In this document: positions 45,507-57,500 of the stretch, in pieces
Layout of the letters: each line of letters begins with the position of its first letter
How positions within the stretch are numbered: position 1 is the first letter of the stretch
Origin: Nereocystis luetkeana
Taxonomy: Eukaryota > Sar > Phaeophyceae > Laminariales > Laminariaceae
DNA: 64,000 nucleotides
Direction: 5' to 3'
Assembly: GCA_031213475.1 (NCBI GenBank)
Contig: JARUPZ010000017.1
Location: 9,923,087 to 9,987,086, forward strand
Translations under genes and position numbers: made by a program
Notes under the pieces: model-generated
Told to the model about the DNA's origin: nothing
Databases searched by the model: none
What the model saw: the letters and a program-made list of their open reading frames with translations, nothing else

Positions 45507-48500
45507 GTGTGTCTTGCTCTATGTGTCTTGTATTTTTATGTTCCTTCCTCTTTCGAGTTGCTCTCCATTTCGACATAATTAATTAGTTTCATCCCGTAAT
45601 TTTCCTTTATTTATCGTCAGTATTCGTGGTATTAATAGTACATACGTACGCGGTCTTCTCGATTTCGGCCGCTACTCGTACAGCGTTTCATGCGTTTTCG
45701 ATACGTACGTATGCTCATCTCCATTCTTTATGTTTCGTCTGAGAGGCATACTACAGCAGTGCATAGATCAGTTTGTACCAGGGATGCGTATTTCCTCACC
45801 CGGAACCCAAAAATTTCCGGGAAACAGCCTTTTTCAGCTTTTCCAAAAATTTTCCCCTATTTCCTCTCGTTCGAGGAAAAAAAAGCGTAATTTTGGGGGG
45901 GGGACAAAAAATATCATCCCCGGGTGGCCCATGCACTACATAAAGCACAAGTATAAGATTCGTTCAGGCCTTCGGACAGACATTTTCGATCATTTTCACT
46001 CTACCGGCACCAGGTGCACAGCAGTAGTAGCAGTTGCGCACAATGCAAGTACTTTAGTAATTGTTCATCGGTTTCAGTTGATTTTTAATTGTTCATGTCC
46101 TCGTTGATTTCGTCCTGCAGCAATTTGATACTGGAATAGTAGGACTACTGCCGTAGTACTGATAGCGATCTCTCATGTACGAATATACTTATGATATGTC
46201 GCGAGGTAAATCAGCAACACAAAGCGCAAAGCAGGAAGTGAGCAGTTACAGCAGTGCGCTGCTTCGTACGCGTGTGGCGATCGCGACCTTATCCGCGACT
46301 AGAAACTGTAAACATGGACGCTGGACGCCTCAACGAAATCCCAGCGTCCCAGCTGCATCTGCGCCGAGTTCACCCTTTCCATTCGAATATGTCAGCTCAT
46401 ATATATGATTATATTTTATATTGTAAGCGCGGTGCGGTGCTCTTCGTAGCTCTGGGGCTGGCCATCGGATAAATCGACGACGGCGCTACGCCTGAACGCC
46501 ATAGTATGCTACTCCGTCACAACGACACACAGCTGTTGTGTCCTGCGTGTGGCGTAGCTCTCGGTTGTCTGTGGGCGCCTACGTAGCGCTCTGCTCTGCT
46601 GCACAGCTTAGCAGCGTTTGAAAAAAAAACGGGGGTTTCCATTCTATATGGAGGCGTTATTTGCCCGGGGATAGGGGACGCAAAGAATTTCCTCTGAAAA
46701 AAATTATTACCTCGAGCCCTATTAATTTCGGGTAATTACCGCTACCGGGAAATACGCATCCCTGGTTTGTACTGTCTGTGTTACTCAGGCAGTAACATTA
46801 AAGAAACCAAAGAACAGTAGGAAGGGCGAAAGGGGGACGAGGGGGAATGGGGGGGGGAGGGGGGGGACGCGGTCTGCCCAACAGACTGAAGCCTGGTTAT
46901 GGCCATCATCGTCATGATGCACTCCCTTCTTTTGGGACCCAAGTAACTAGCATGGTGCCACCTGGGCAACTTTGCGTGTCTGTATGCTCCAGTGCCTGCC
47001 TTTCGTATTTTCTATGCCCCACGCCCGTGATTATCGCTTTTTTGTCTCTTCTTTTTTTTATATTTTTTTCATGTTTCTTTTATTCCCGTTTGTACATTTT
47101 TGTGTCTCTGTTTGTATGGTCCGTTTTGCTATCTACTTCTGTTTTAGTTTAGTTTTTTTTTATTATTTTGCTTCGCTTCATCATCTTTTTAGGTTTTTGT
47201 CTGCTATTAGACCTATCTATGCCAATCAATAAAAACGCGAAGTTCAAAAGTTTCTTTTCAAATATATTGCCTTTAAAAATCAGCCGAAAAATTTCACGTA
47301 TCGCCGCTGTGATGTGGGAAAAAAAGAGAAAAATGTTTGCTTTTTTCCCCCCCCCCAACGGCTGCAGACGGCGCAATTTGTGTTTTTCCGGTTGCAAGTT
47401 TTCAACACGGTGATCGAAACAAGCTCGTGCGACGATCGACGCTCGATCTCCACATAGACTCGGCGCGCGGCCAACCCGCTCGGTATATGGCAAGGCCAAC
47501 AAATTTAGATGACGGCCTCGAAAATATCAGGTGGATCCATGGTCTAGGGCGCGAGAGCTTGCCGGCGGCGTCCTACGGTATCCTCCCAAATCTATTTTTT
47601 TTATTTTTTTTTTGCCATTCGAGACGGATTGAGAAGTTTTGTTATCTGTTTTGTGCAAACCAGTAGCCAAATATGTATTTGTCGTGCGTCTGGTCAGCTC
47701 CCGCCATACATCCGTTCCCCTCGCTGCCTCGGCGAGGAATGCTGCGAGGCATGCCCTATCCGGCTAATAGCGAGTGGGGTAGGTCTTTCTGGCGGGTGTA
47801 AGGCCGGACTCACCCTCAAGGAGTGATACCTTCTTGCTGCTGCCTGTGGCCGCGAGGCTCAGGCGGCAGTAGAGTTGGGTCGTACGTGGTGCGTCAGGCA
47901 CGGACACCTACGATTCGCGCGTCTTTTTTAGGCAGCTGCGGCAGAGCAGCAATGCCCAATCGGGGTGTCCGTGCGCGGAGGCAGGCGCCACCACAGGCCA
48001 CACTACGGCACAGTCTATTGCGCCGGTAGGAGGCTGGATTCGACGACGAGGGAGGAGGGAGACTGAGCGTCGACGTGCGGGGAAGAGACGGATTGACCTC
48101 CCCCTGCGCGAGAATTTTTATTTCCCAGATCAGAACCGCAAGTGCGAGGAGCATTTTATTTTTCAGGATGACGGAGAAAGGGAAACGACTGGAAGGGAAT
48201 GGCAACGAGTGCACGCGCAAAGGAGCGGGTGGATTGGGCCAAGGCGATGATGCGGCCATGAAGAGCGGCAGGAAGACGGTGCATGGAGACCCATGATTTG
48301 CGCGCACACTATCATCACGAGAGAAGCAGTCATAGTTTGTTTTTTCCTGGTTTTGTTTTTCACGAGGCAGAATAGTATCTACCGGTACTCGTCACTGGTT
48401 TTTGTAGTTTAACGAGTTGTTTACCCTTCATGGGGAATAACCTACGCAATTATCAGGGACGTGGTATCATAACTGTGCTGCACCTTTTTGTGTCAGACAG

Positions 48501-51500
48501 TCCAGGAAGAGATGGCGATCGTTGATATTCGTGTGGTAGTAAGGTTCGATTGCTCCTTTTTTCACTGCATATCCGCGAGTCTTCACTCTGACAGCACTCC
48601 AGATAGCAGGCAGGTGTGTTCCTCTTTCGTTTTCACGACTACCGTGCGTTTCGTAGGGTGCAGGCAGCACTTCAGACAGCATCCGCTGTAATCAGCAGCC
48701 ACGAGTTGGTTAGTGGTGGGAACGGGGGTACTCTTCTATCTATGTTATAGTTGAGAGGATATACCCGCGGCCATGTTAGTTCAGTTTTGCACATTGGTTT
48801 TATCTTGCGTGCGCTTTTTTCGTCTCGTGTATTTTGAGGCAGCCGAATTTTCGATTTTTTTCGTTTTTCGGATCTTCCTAGGGCTCCAGCACCTTTGTGT
48901 GACCACGGTCTCCTTCGTCAGAGATTTAATGTGAGAACAACAACAACAAAACATGACACCGGCCATGGTGTGAAGACGGTGACCCTAGGGTCGGAGGCCC
49001 TAACGAAGTTTCAATAAAAAGTTTGAATTTCTAAGATACCCGCCAAAAATATTCAGAACACGCTTCCTACCGGTCACGTAACAAAAAAAAAACTTCCCTA
49101 ACTTTTGGAAAAGCCCGGAAAAAGCAAATCTGGGGCCGATGTTGGCCCAACATCAACTTGAGAAAAACTCAGGCCGATCTGTGATTCGAAGCGGCGAGAT
49201 TCCGAGTCCTCGACAAACATCGATCAACAAAACCAACGATTGCGTCATGAATTCTGAACGGAGTGCGCTCGTTAGGGGCTCCGACCCACCCTAGGGTCAA
49301 TGCCTTCACACCATGGCCGGTGTCATGAGGCGGGAGCTGACCAGGCGTGTGATAAAAAACATTTGGTCGCTGGTTTGCACAAAACATAAGACAAAACTTC
49401 TCCATCCGTCTCGAATGGCGAAAAATAGAGTTTTTTTCAGGTTTGGGAGGATACCGTAGGACGCCGCCGGCAAGCTCTCGCTCCCTAGACCGTGGGTCCA
49501 CCTGATATCTTCGAGGCCGTCCTCTATATTCGTTGGCCTTGCCAGATCCCGAGCGGGTTAGCCGTGGGCTGAGTCTATGTGGAGATCGAGCGTCGATCGT
49601 CGCACGAGCTGGTTTCTATCATTGTGTTGTAAGAAAAAAAAAAAAAAAAAAATCCTCTTTTTTTCCCCCAACGGCGGTACGAGAATTTTTTCGGCTGTCT
49701 ATGCTAATGGTACAGCGAAGTTCAAAAGTTTTTTTTCAAATATTTGGCTTAAAAAAAACAGCCGAAAACCTATCCCAATGGTACAGCGAAGTCCGAAAGT
49801 TTTTTTTGGAATATATGGCTTTAAAAAATAGATGAAAAAAATCTTGTATCGCCGCTGTGGGAAAAAAGGAGAAAAAAGTTTTTTTTTTTTTTTTTTTCCC
49901 CCCAACGGCTGCAGGCGGCGCAATTTGTTTTTTCTGGTTCGGTTGCAAATTGTCAAAACGGTGATAGAAACCAGCTCGTGCGACGATCGACGCTCGATCT
50001 CCACATAGACTCAGCCCACGGCCAACCCGCTCGGGATCTGGCAAGGCCAACGAATATCGATGACGGCCTCGAAGATATCAGGTGGACCCATGGTCTAGGG
50101 AGCGAGAGCTTGCCGGCGGCGTCCTACGGTATCCTCCCAAACCTGAAAAAAACTCTTTTTTTGCCATTCGAGGGACGGTTGGAGGAGTATTTTCTTTTGT
50201 TTTGTGCAAACCAGCGACCAAATGTTTTTTTATCATACGCCTGGTCAGCTCCCGCCACGTGACACCGGCCATGGTGTGAAGACATTGACCCTAGGGTGGG
50301 TCGGAGCCCCTAACGAACGCACTCCGTTCAGAATTCGTGACGCAATCGTTGGTTTTGTTGATCGATGTCTGTCGAGGACTCGGAATCTCGCCACTTCGAA
50401 ACAAAGGTCGACCTGAGTTTTTCTCAAGCCGATGTTGGGCCAACATCGGCCCCAGATTTGCTTTTTCCGGGCTTTTCCAAAAGTTAGGAACGTTTTTTTT
50501 TATTTACGTGGCCCATAGGAAGCGTGTTCTATTTTTTTTTGGCGGGTATCTATCTTTGAAATTCATACCCTTTATTGCAACTTCGCTGTACCATTGGAAT
50601 AGGCCTACAATATTAATTATTAATAGTCTCCTTTTTGATTCCCTAGTGTCCGCAGTGAGTGGTGGAGTGCGTATGCTTATTTTTTTGTTTTTTGCCTCTG
50701 TTTTAGACCTATATATTATGCCAATGGAAACGCGAAGTTCAAAAGTTTTTTTTCAAATATATCGCTATAAAAAAACAGCCGAAAATTTCTCGTACCGCCG
50801 CCGTGGGAAAAAAATAGAAAAATGTTTGATTTTTATTTTTTTTCCCCAACGAACGGCTGCAGGGGGCGCAATTTGTGTTTTTCTGGTTCGGTTGCAAATT
50901 GTCAAATCGGTGATAGAAACCAGCTCGTGCGACGATCGACGCTCGATCTCCACATAGACCCAGCCCACGGCCAACCCACTCGGTATCTTAAATTTCTGGC
51001 AAGGCCGACGAATATAGATGACGGCCTCGAAGATATCAGGCGGATCCATGGTCTAGGGGGCGAGAGCTTGCCGGCGGCGTCCTACGGTATCCTCCCAAAC
51101 CTGAAAAAAGTCTATTTTTCGCCATTCGAGACGGATGGAGAAGTTTTTTCTTCTGTTTTGTGCAAACCAGCGGCCAAGTATTTTTTTTTCACACGCCTGG
51201 TCAGCTCCCGCCCCATGACACCGGCCATGGTGTGAAGACGGTGACCGTAGGGTGGGTCGGAGCCCCTAACGAGCGCACTCCGTTCAGAATTCATGACGCA
51301 ATCGTTGGTTTTGTTGATCGACGTCTGTCGAGGACTCGGAATCTCGCCGCTTCGAAACAAAGATCGACCTGAGTTTTTCCTCAAGCCGATGTTGGGCCAA
51401 CATCGGCCCCCGATTTGCTTTTTCCGGGCTTTTCCAAAAGTTAGGAACGTTTTTTTTTTTTTACGTGACCCTTAGGAAGCGTGTTCTGATTTTTTTTGGC

Positions 51501-54500
51501 GGGTATCTTTGAAATTCAAAATTTTTATTGAAACTTCGCTGTACCATTGACAATTTGGCATTACTACCGAGGTATTTCTTCCACTCCAGAACTTGTTGTT
51601 GTTGTTGTTCTCACATTAAATCTCCGACAAAGGAGACCTATTAGAGCCTGTCCTGCGACCACAGACTGCATTGTATTGTGAGTTAATGTGAGAACAACAA
51701 CAACAACAACAACAACAACACATGACAACTGAAGCACTTCTACACCTCAGACATGAACAAAAAGTGAGGTCCGCGCACATTCGTTTCACATACGTGACAG
51801 ACCCTATACTATTACGGGGGACCATAGTTAATAGGACCAAATACAGTTAGTAAAAAGTGTTTAATATATAGGATTTTATGCATACCACAGGTAACAACAG
51901 ACAAATCGGAAAAATGGGAACGAAGCCTAAAATGAGAACCAAGCCGTATCTCCAGAACCATGTGGGGTATCAGATAACCAAAATGATCCTGCGAAACCCC
52001 TTGGCCAGCCCTGTGAGAGGAGCTCGTCAGAACGGTCATGCTCCATCTCGTGTCTTCGGGTGGGCGCAAAAAGCGATATACGCTGGCTCTATTGTGATTT
52101 CTCTAGATGCTGGCTACCGCGGCGATGCCGAGGACTTCCAGCCTGAGCGACAGCTCATTCGAAGGCTGCTGTACAGCCCCACAGGACTGTCAACTTTTTT
52201 TCTTGGAGTTGTACACAATTGGTTTGCTTTCTGAAAGAAACCGTCCGTTCTCATTTTTTGTGTGGCTATACAATAATAATTGGTTCCGCCATCACCAACA
52301 GGTCCTATTACTACCCAAAACAATTAGACGGGACGAAAATGACAGCAGTTCGACGTCGAAAAATCGAAATCTAAATGGGAAGAATATCACGAACCACTTA
52401 GTAGGGAAGAAAGAGAAAAAGTCAAAGTCAGGCAAAAAAGCAATTGATAGCAAGAAACAAAGAAAGGGAACACACCAGAGAAGGCGCATGCTTTCGGAGA
52501 TTGCAGGCCTGCACGCTACGGGAGGGGTGTAGAACAGAGACAATTATTTAATAATAGCAAAAAGACAAACGTACGCACTCCGCTACTACTAGCAGCACCA
52601 ACAATGTAGTAGGATGAGTACGTCACCGATGACAAAAAGTGTTTTTTCAACAAAATGGTTGCTGTTCGCCAGGCGGATCTTCTCCGGACGAAACCGAAAA
52701 CTCGCGGTTGTAAATATGTCATCCCCGCGAAGGGTAATTTCCTATCGGGGCCTAAACAAAAGACAGGAAAATCAAAAATATGGATTTTCGTTTCTCTGCG
52801 TGGACTGTTCCGGGACTGTGCGCATTCCTGAGTCACGTCAGACGCATTTTCTGCACCGAAATTGCTACGACCTCTATCTTGGAACGCCTCATCGTGGCCC
52901 TAAATCTACTTCATAGGCCCAAAGCCTCCAACCGCGTCAACAACGCACGTGTTTCGTTGAATCTCTTGCTGTACGTACGTAGAGATCGCAATTGAGTGAT
53001 GCCATTTTTCTGTGTTCGTAGCGCACGTGCACACTTACATGGCAAACGCGGATTTGTTTTGAAAATAGATTGCTTTGGATGCCGGATGGAGGCGTTAAGA
53101 GAGCCACACGAGGGCTCTCCAAAAACCCAGTGTTGGGCGATGCGAGGTTACGAAAAAGAAAATCCATGACCAACACCCCACCCCCCCCCTCCCCACACCC
53201 TCGGATGGGCCGAAAACCAAAATCGCTCGACTTTGATTTTTCTTTAAGCCTGTTGTTGTCACGCACTGTCTGGCAAGTTTTAAACGTGCCACCTCGTCCA
53301 AGCTCTTGGCGCGACGCGCATTCTTTTCTTTCGATTTCACGTCGACCGTGGCGGTTGAATACAGTCGAATGCAACATGTTGTCCTGCCTGTACCAGCTGC
53401 AGTAAGTGCCTGTGTTGTGCTAAATATTATCAACCCGTTCCTTCCTGTCCTGTGTGTTGGTGTCTTCGAACCCGGCCAGGTCCGCGTGAGGAACCTGACC
53501 CACCAGCAGCCATTTTCTCCTCCCGCCATGGTCGTTCACACCAGCGTGAGTCACCTATCCTCGCCCCTGGGATTCCTGAGGATAAAACGTGTCCGGATGG
53601 TGTTCGACAATTAATTGCGGCAATAGATGCAAATGAAGCACCGCGGGCTTATTCACGCGTTTTCTGGGAGAACAAAAACGTCGTGCCCGTCGTTGGTTGG
53701 TCGCTCGCATAAGTGCCGGAGCGTGGCATTACTGCTTCTGGAACAAGGGCCTCACTGGCGATTTGTGGCATTCAGTTAGGAAGCCTGTGCGGGCGCAGTG
53801 TTCTACTCACCCCCAGTGAAATGTAATCAAGAGGGAATAAAATATTTACCAGGTACACTTTTTAGGTGTCGTGTTACCTGTTACCGCTGCTGTGCGTGCA
53901 CATCGACAGGGGTCATGGCTGGCCCCATCGAGCCAACATGACACGTGCGCTACGCGTACTTTCGTCGTGCTAGAAAGGAACCAGGCCTGAGGTGGTTGTA
54001 CGGAACTGCTGTACAATCGAACCCTAGAGTTGTTGCAGCTTAGCTCGTTCGTCAAACCGACTTGTGCTAATACCCGACAAACGCATGCTTTTGATACACT
54101 GTCTACGCCCCACAATGCCGGCCTACCGTGCTGGTGGTGGTGCTGCTGCTGCTGCGACTTTGCCCGGCCTTTCAGGACGTGTTTGCATTCAAAGAGGGGC
54201 TTCCGGCTCCCCCAGGCCTCAAGGTCCTTGCTGAAACTGGAGATTTGTCCACGCTCGGGGTAAGTTGTCTACCCTTGGGTTCCGTTGTCCGTGCTTTTGG
54301 TAGGTTGTCTTCGATTGCGGTGAGCAGTGTATGCTGCTTGCTGCAGAATTATTTTCTGCATTGCGACCATTTGTCTACTGTCGACATTAGTATCGTCTGC
54401 TTTACTGTCTGATGCTGGATCGCTGACCGGTTGAATCAGGGTTTCGTGCTTCTCCGCATCATCCGTGGTTAATGATTGTGTCTACCGGAGCCGCTACTAC

Positions 54501-57500
54501 TGCGGGTGCTGCATAGTTCACCCTCTCGACGTTCATGTGATTCGACCGATTCCATTAGGTTGGTATAGGTGTTAACATACGCGCGAACGCCCCTTCTCGG
54601 CCATAGGTACTATTCCCGGACCGCAGTTGAACCCCCGCACTGACCGGTCCCCAAGTATAAACGAGGCTAGATTTGAGACCAAATGAGTCCCGGTACCGCG
54701 ATTTCACCCATTATCGGCCGCCTCCATGAACCACGGAAACAGTTGCCCAATAATGTTGTTTTCCTCGGCGTGCAGGAAGAGATTAACCTGGAAGACGTCC
54801 AGCACGCGTTGTGCGGATACGTTGTCTCCGAGGAGGCGGTCAATCCCGGTGGAGAGGGGAGGTACACATTGACGGTGGACGAGACGATCTGCGGAAAAAA
54901 CCCAAAATTTACGTTTGCCGCGATGCTCGGTGAGTTCGCGTAACTTCAAGTATGACGCACGTACGTACGTGCGTACTGCCACAAACGATTTGCACTAAGT
55001 GCAAGTTACTGTAGTATGGACCGAAAAGGCCCGAACAACTCTACAGTAATAGGGTTCATAACCCCCCATTCATCAATCGTGGAGGCAATCAACAATCGGG
55101 AGTATTTTTTGTGCATGGGGCTCCTTTTGCAAGTTTCCGTCATTTTATTTTCGAGTGGTTTTCGGAGTATTTACAAGTGATGAACGTTTAAGCTCATACC
55201 ACACATTTTCGAATGGGAACATTGCGAAAAATTGCAGAGAGGGTAAGAGGACGTGATTGCGGACTTCGGAGCGACAAAATGCAAAATGATGAAAACTTTC
55301 CCAAAGCAACATGAGTGTTGCGGCATCGGCAGCACGCATGACTCCGAAACCTGGGCTGCTGGGGTGGATCACTGTTCAGAGACGACGGAGATACACACCA
55401 CCCGCGCACGTTGGTGCTACGCGTGCTATTTAATAATACACGCGCTGCCTAGACGGTCGACAATGCAATACCTGCTGCCGTATTAGTTGCTGCTCCAGGT
55501 CCCAGACGGGTTCCTGTAGGATCGACTCCTGCGGCGGATGTAACCTACTTACGGCGTTTGGGCTCCTCTTTTGAAACGTTGTGTACGCCCATACCCCACC
55601 CGACAACCGCGTCTCAAGTGAACATTTTTGCAAGCCTCACACAAACGCCCATGGGCCGCAGCAATGACAAATAAAGTTTTTTTTTAAACGAACATCGGCA
55701 TGATGAGGTATTCGTTCGATGTTCTCCCTCGCGAGGACCTCCGCGAACGGGACAGAGTTTTTGACTCGAAATGGCATACCTCTAAAGTTTTTTTAAAACG
55801 AACATCGGCATGAGGTATTCGTTCGATGTTCTCCCTCGCGAGGACCTCCGCGAACGGGACAGAGTTTTTGACTCGAAATGGCATACCCCTACTGCTGTAA
55901 CTCGTAACCCGCCAGGCCTCGACGTTTGTCTTCTGATATTTATTTATAGTATTTCTGGTCGTTGTGTGGCTTTCCATTGTTGTTGTGGAGCTATGCGTTT
56001 CCTGTTGTGGGATAGTCGACGTCTTACCCCGGATCGTCTTCGGTGAAATAGCGCTAGAAAACGAGAGTTTTTCAAAACCAAATCCCGGCCGTGGGTTATT
56101 CCAGTGAATCCACGTACGTGTGAACGTCGTTCCGACATAGACGCAACTCTCACCTACCGCCCCCTGCGAACGGAATGTTTAGGAAGGCTCTCTCACTAAT
56201 ATTTCGGAAGACGCCCTGTTCGGCTTTGGCAACTCGGTTCTTGAAAGCCGAGTGCTGAAAAAGGTTGAAGGCGCAAACATTCCCAACCAACGTGTCGCTC
56301 ACTTTCTTCGTCTCTTGTGTCAGTGAACACCAACGACGCGTTCGTGGGCGTGGACTCTTTGTCTCTCAGCTACACCAACTCGGCCAAGATTTACCCGCCT
56401 GCCTTCGATGCTGGTGAGATTTCCTGCCGTTTATTTTGAGTGTCCCCCCGTCTCTAAACACCCCTTCTTTATGATAGCTAGCCCGCCACCAACGTCGACG
56501 CAGACAATAAGATACGCATGGCAGACCAATATAGGATTGGCTCGGATGTTAGCGAATCAGCACTCACCCGGGCCACTGTTGAGTAGTATATTCGAGGTAA
56601 CGAGTCAAGTCTGTGACCAACTCCTACCTTAGCACGTATCTTGTCGTACGATGCGCTGGCATGGCGTCTCTTGTCGCACAGTGCGCTGGAATGGCGATTA
56701 ACAAAGTCTCACGCACGTTGTGAGTTCGACAGATTGTCCGCGCCTTGATTTAGTGCTGAGCAAAATCCGTTTTGAGTTCTCCTTTGGCATGGTCTGGAGA
56801 TGTGTGACTACGTACGTCTGTCCGATATAGAACTTGGACTTTTGCTACGCCCGGTTGAGTCGTTGGTATGCAGGACGCCGAACGAAGAGGCAGCGACGAG
56901 GGAAGCCTGTTTGTCGCGTAATATTGAGCGGCTTAGAAAAGTATATAGCGAGTTCGATACACTCCCCGGTGATATATTAACTGTTACGCAGCTCAAACTC
57001 CTATGCATTTTGAGTCACGGTTTCTAAGCAATGAGTCCTAGTCCTTCTCACACTAGTGGTGTAAGCCCTTGTTGTATCGAAGTAGGCGTATCCCCCAGCT
57101 GCGGTAGCCCTGATCCTTGCGAACACGGCAGCGGGTCAGGAAGAGGGAAATTTGCCACTCCTTCGTTGCCCTCTTTGGGCGTGGCCACCCCCCCAAAAAG
57201 CAACGAACTCTTTAAAGCTGTCTTCCATGTGCATTACTCCTTCACAAACGGTTCTTAGTGGGATGCAGCTCATTCTCCATGCGACTCACTGAACACCCCC
57301 CGACACGTTTCGTGCAAGCAACGCCTGCCTGGTCCGTGAAAACCCGCCGTGCTACCCGGCATTGCAGGGATGCGAGGGTCTATGACCATACAACAACGGC
57401 CATGCATGATATCGAGCACCCCCCCCCCCTTCCCTTGTGGTGCCGGAAATGCGTACCCTGTCCATCCCGGCACATGTATTGGTACAGGACGAAATTGCTC

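Larger units (their letters stand above)
44517..53479 (+). other. Gene 2 intron 1 (9 kb, mobile-element rich)
   Basis: Phase 0 intron from GTGAAC to GGCCAG. It holds a 39-base A run, a non-autonomous hAT element, LINE L-C in pieces, retroposon R2, a cluster of X-family elements and a small MITE. The stretch near 44700-44800 is related, inverted, to 29780-29860 (shared GACATCCAGCACAACC / GGTGCTGGATGTCGACGGGT). Confidence 0.8.

Noticed and set aside
53070-53529. Overlapping frames of 102-146 codons before gene 2 exon 2
   Set aside because: They overlap on both strands, resemble nothing known, and the paralogue comparison supports only exon 2 here.
56800-57258. Two adjacent same-frame open stretches in gene 2 intron 5
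   Set aside because: Composition is mildly protein-like, but there is no family match, no equivalent in gene 1, and including them would break the conserved exon pattern.
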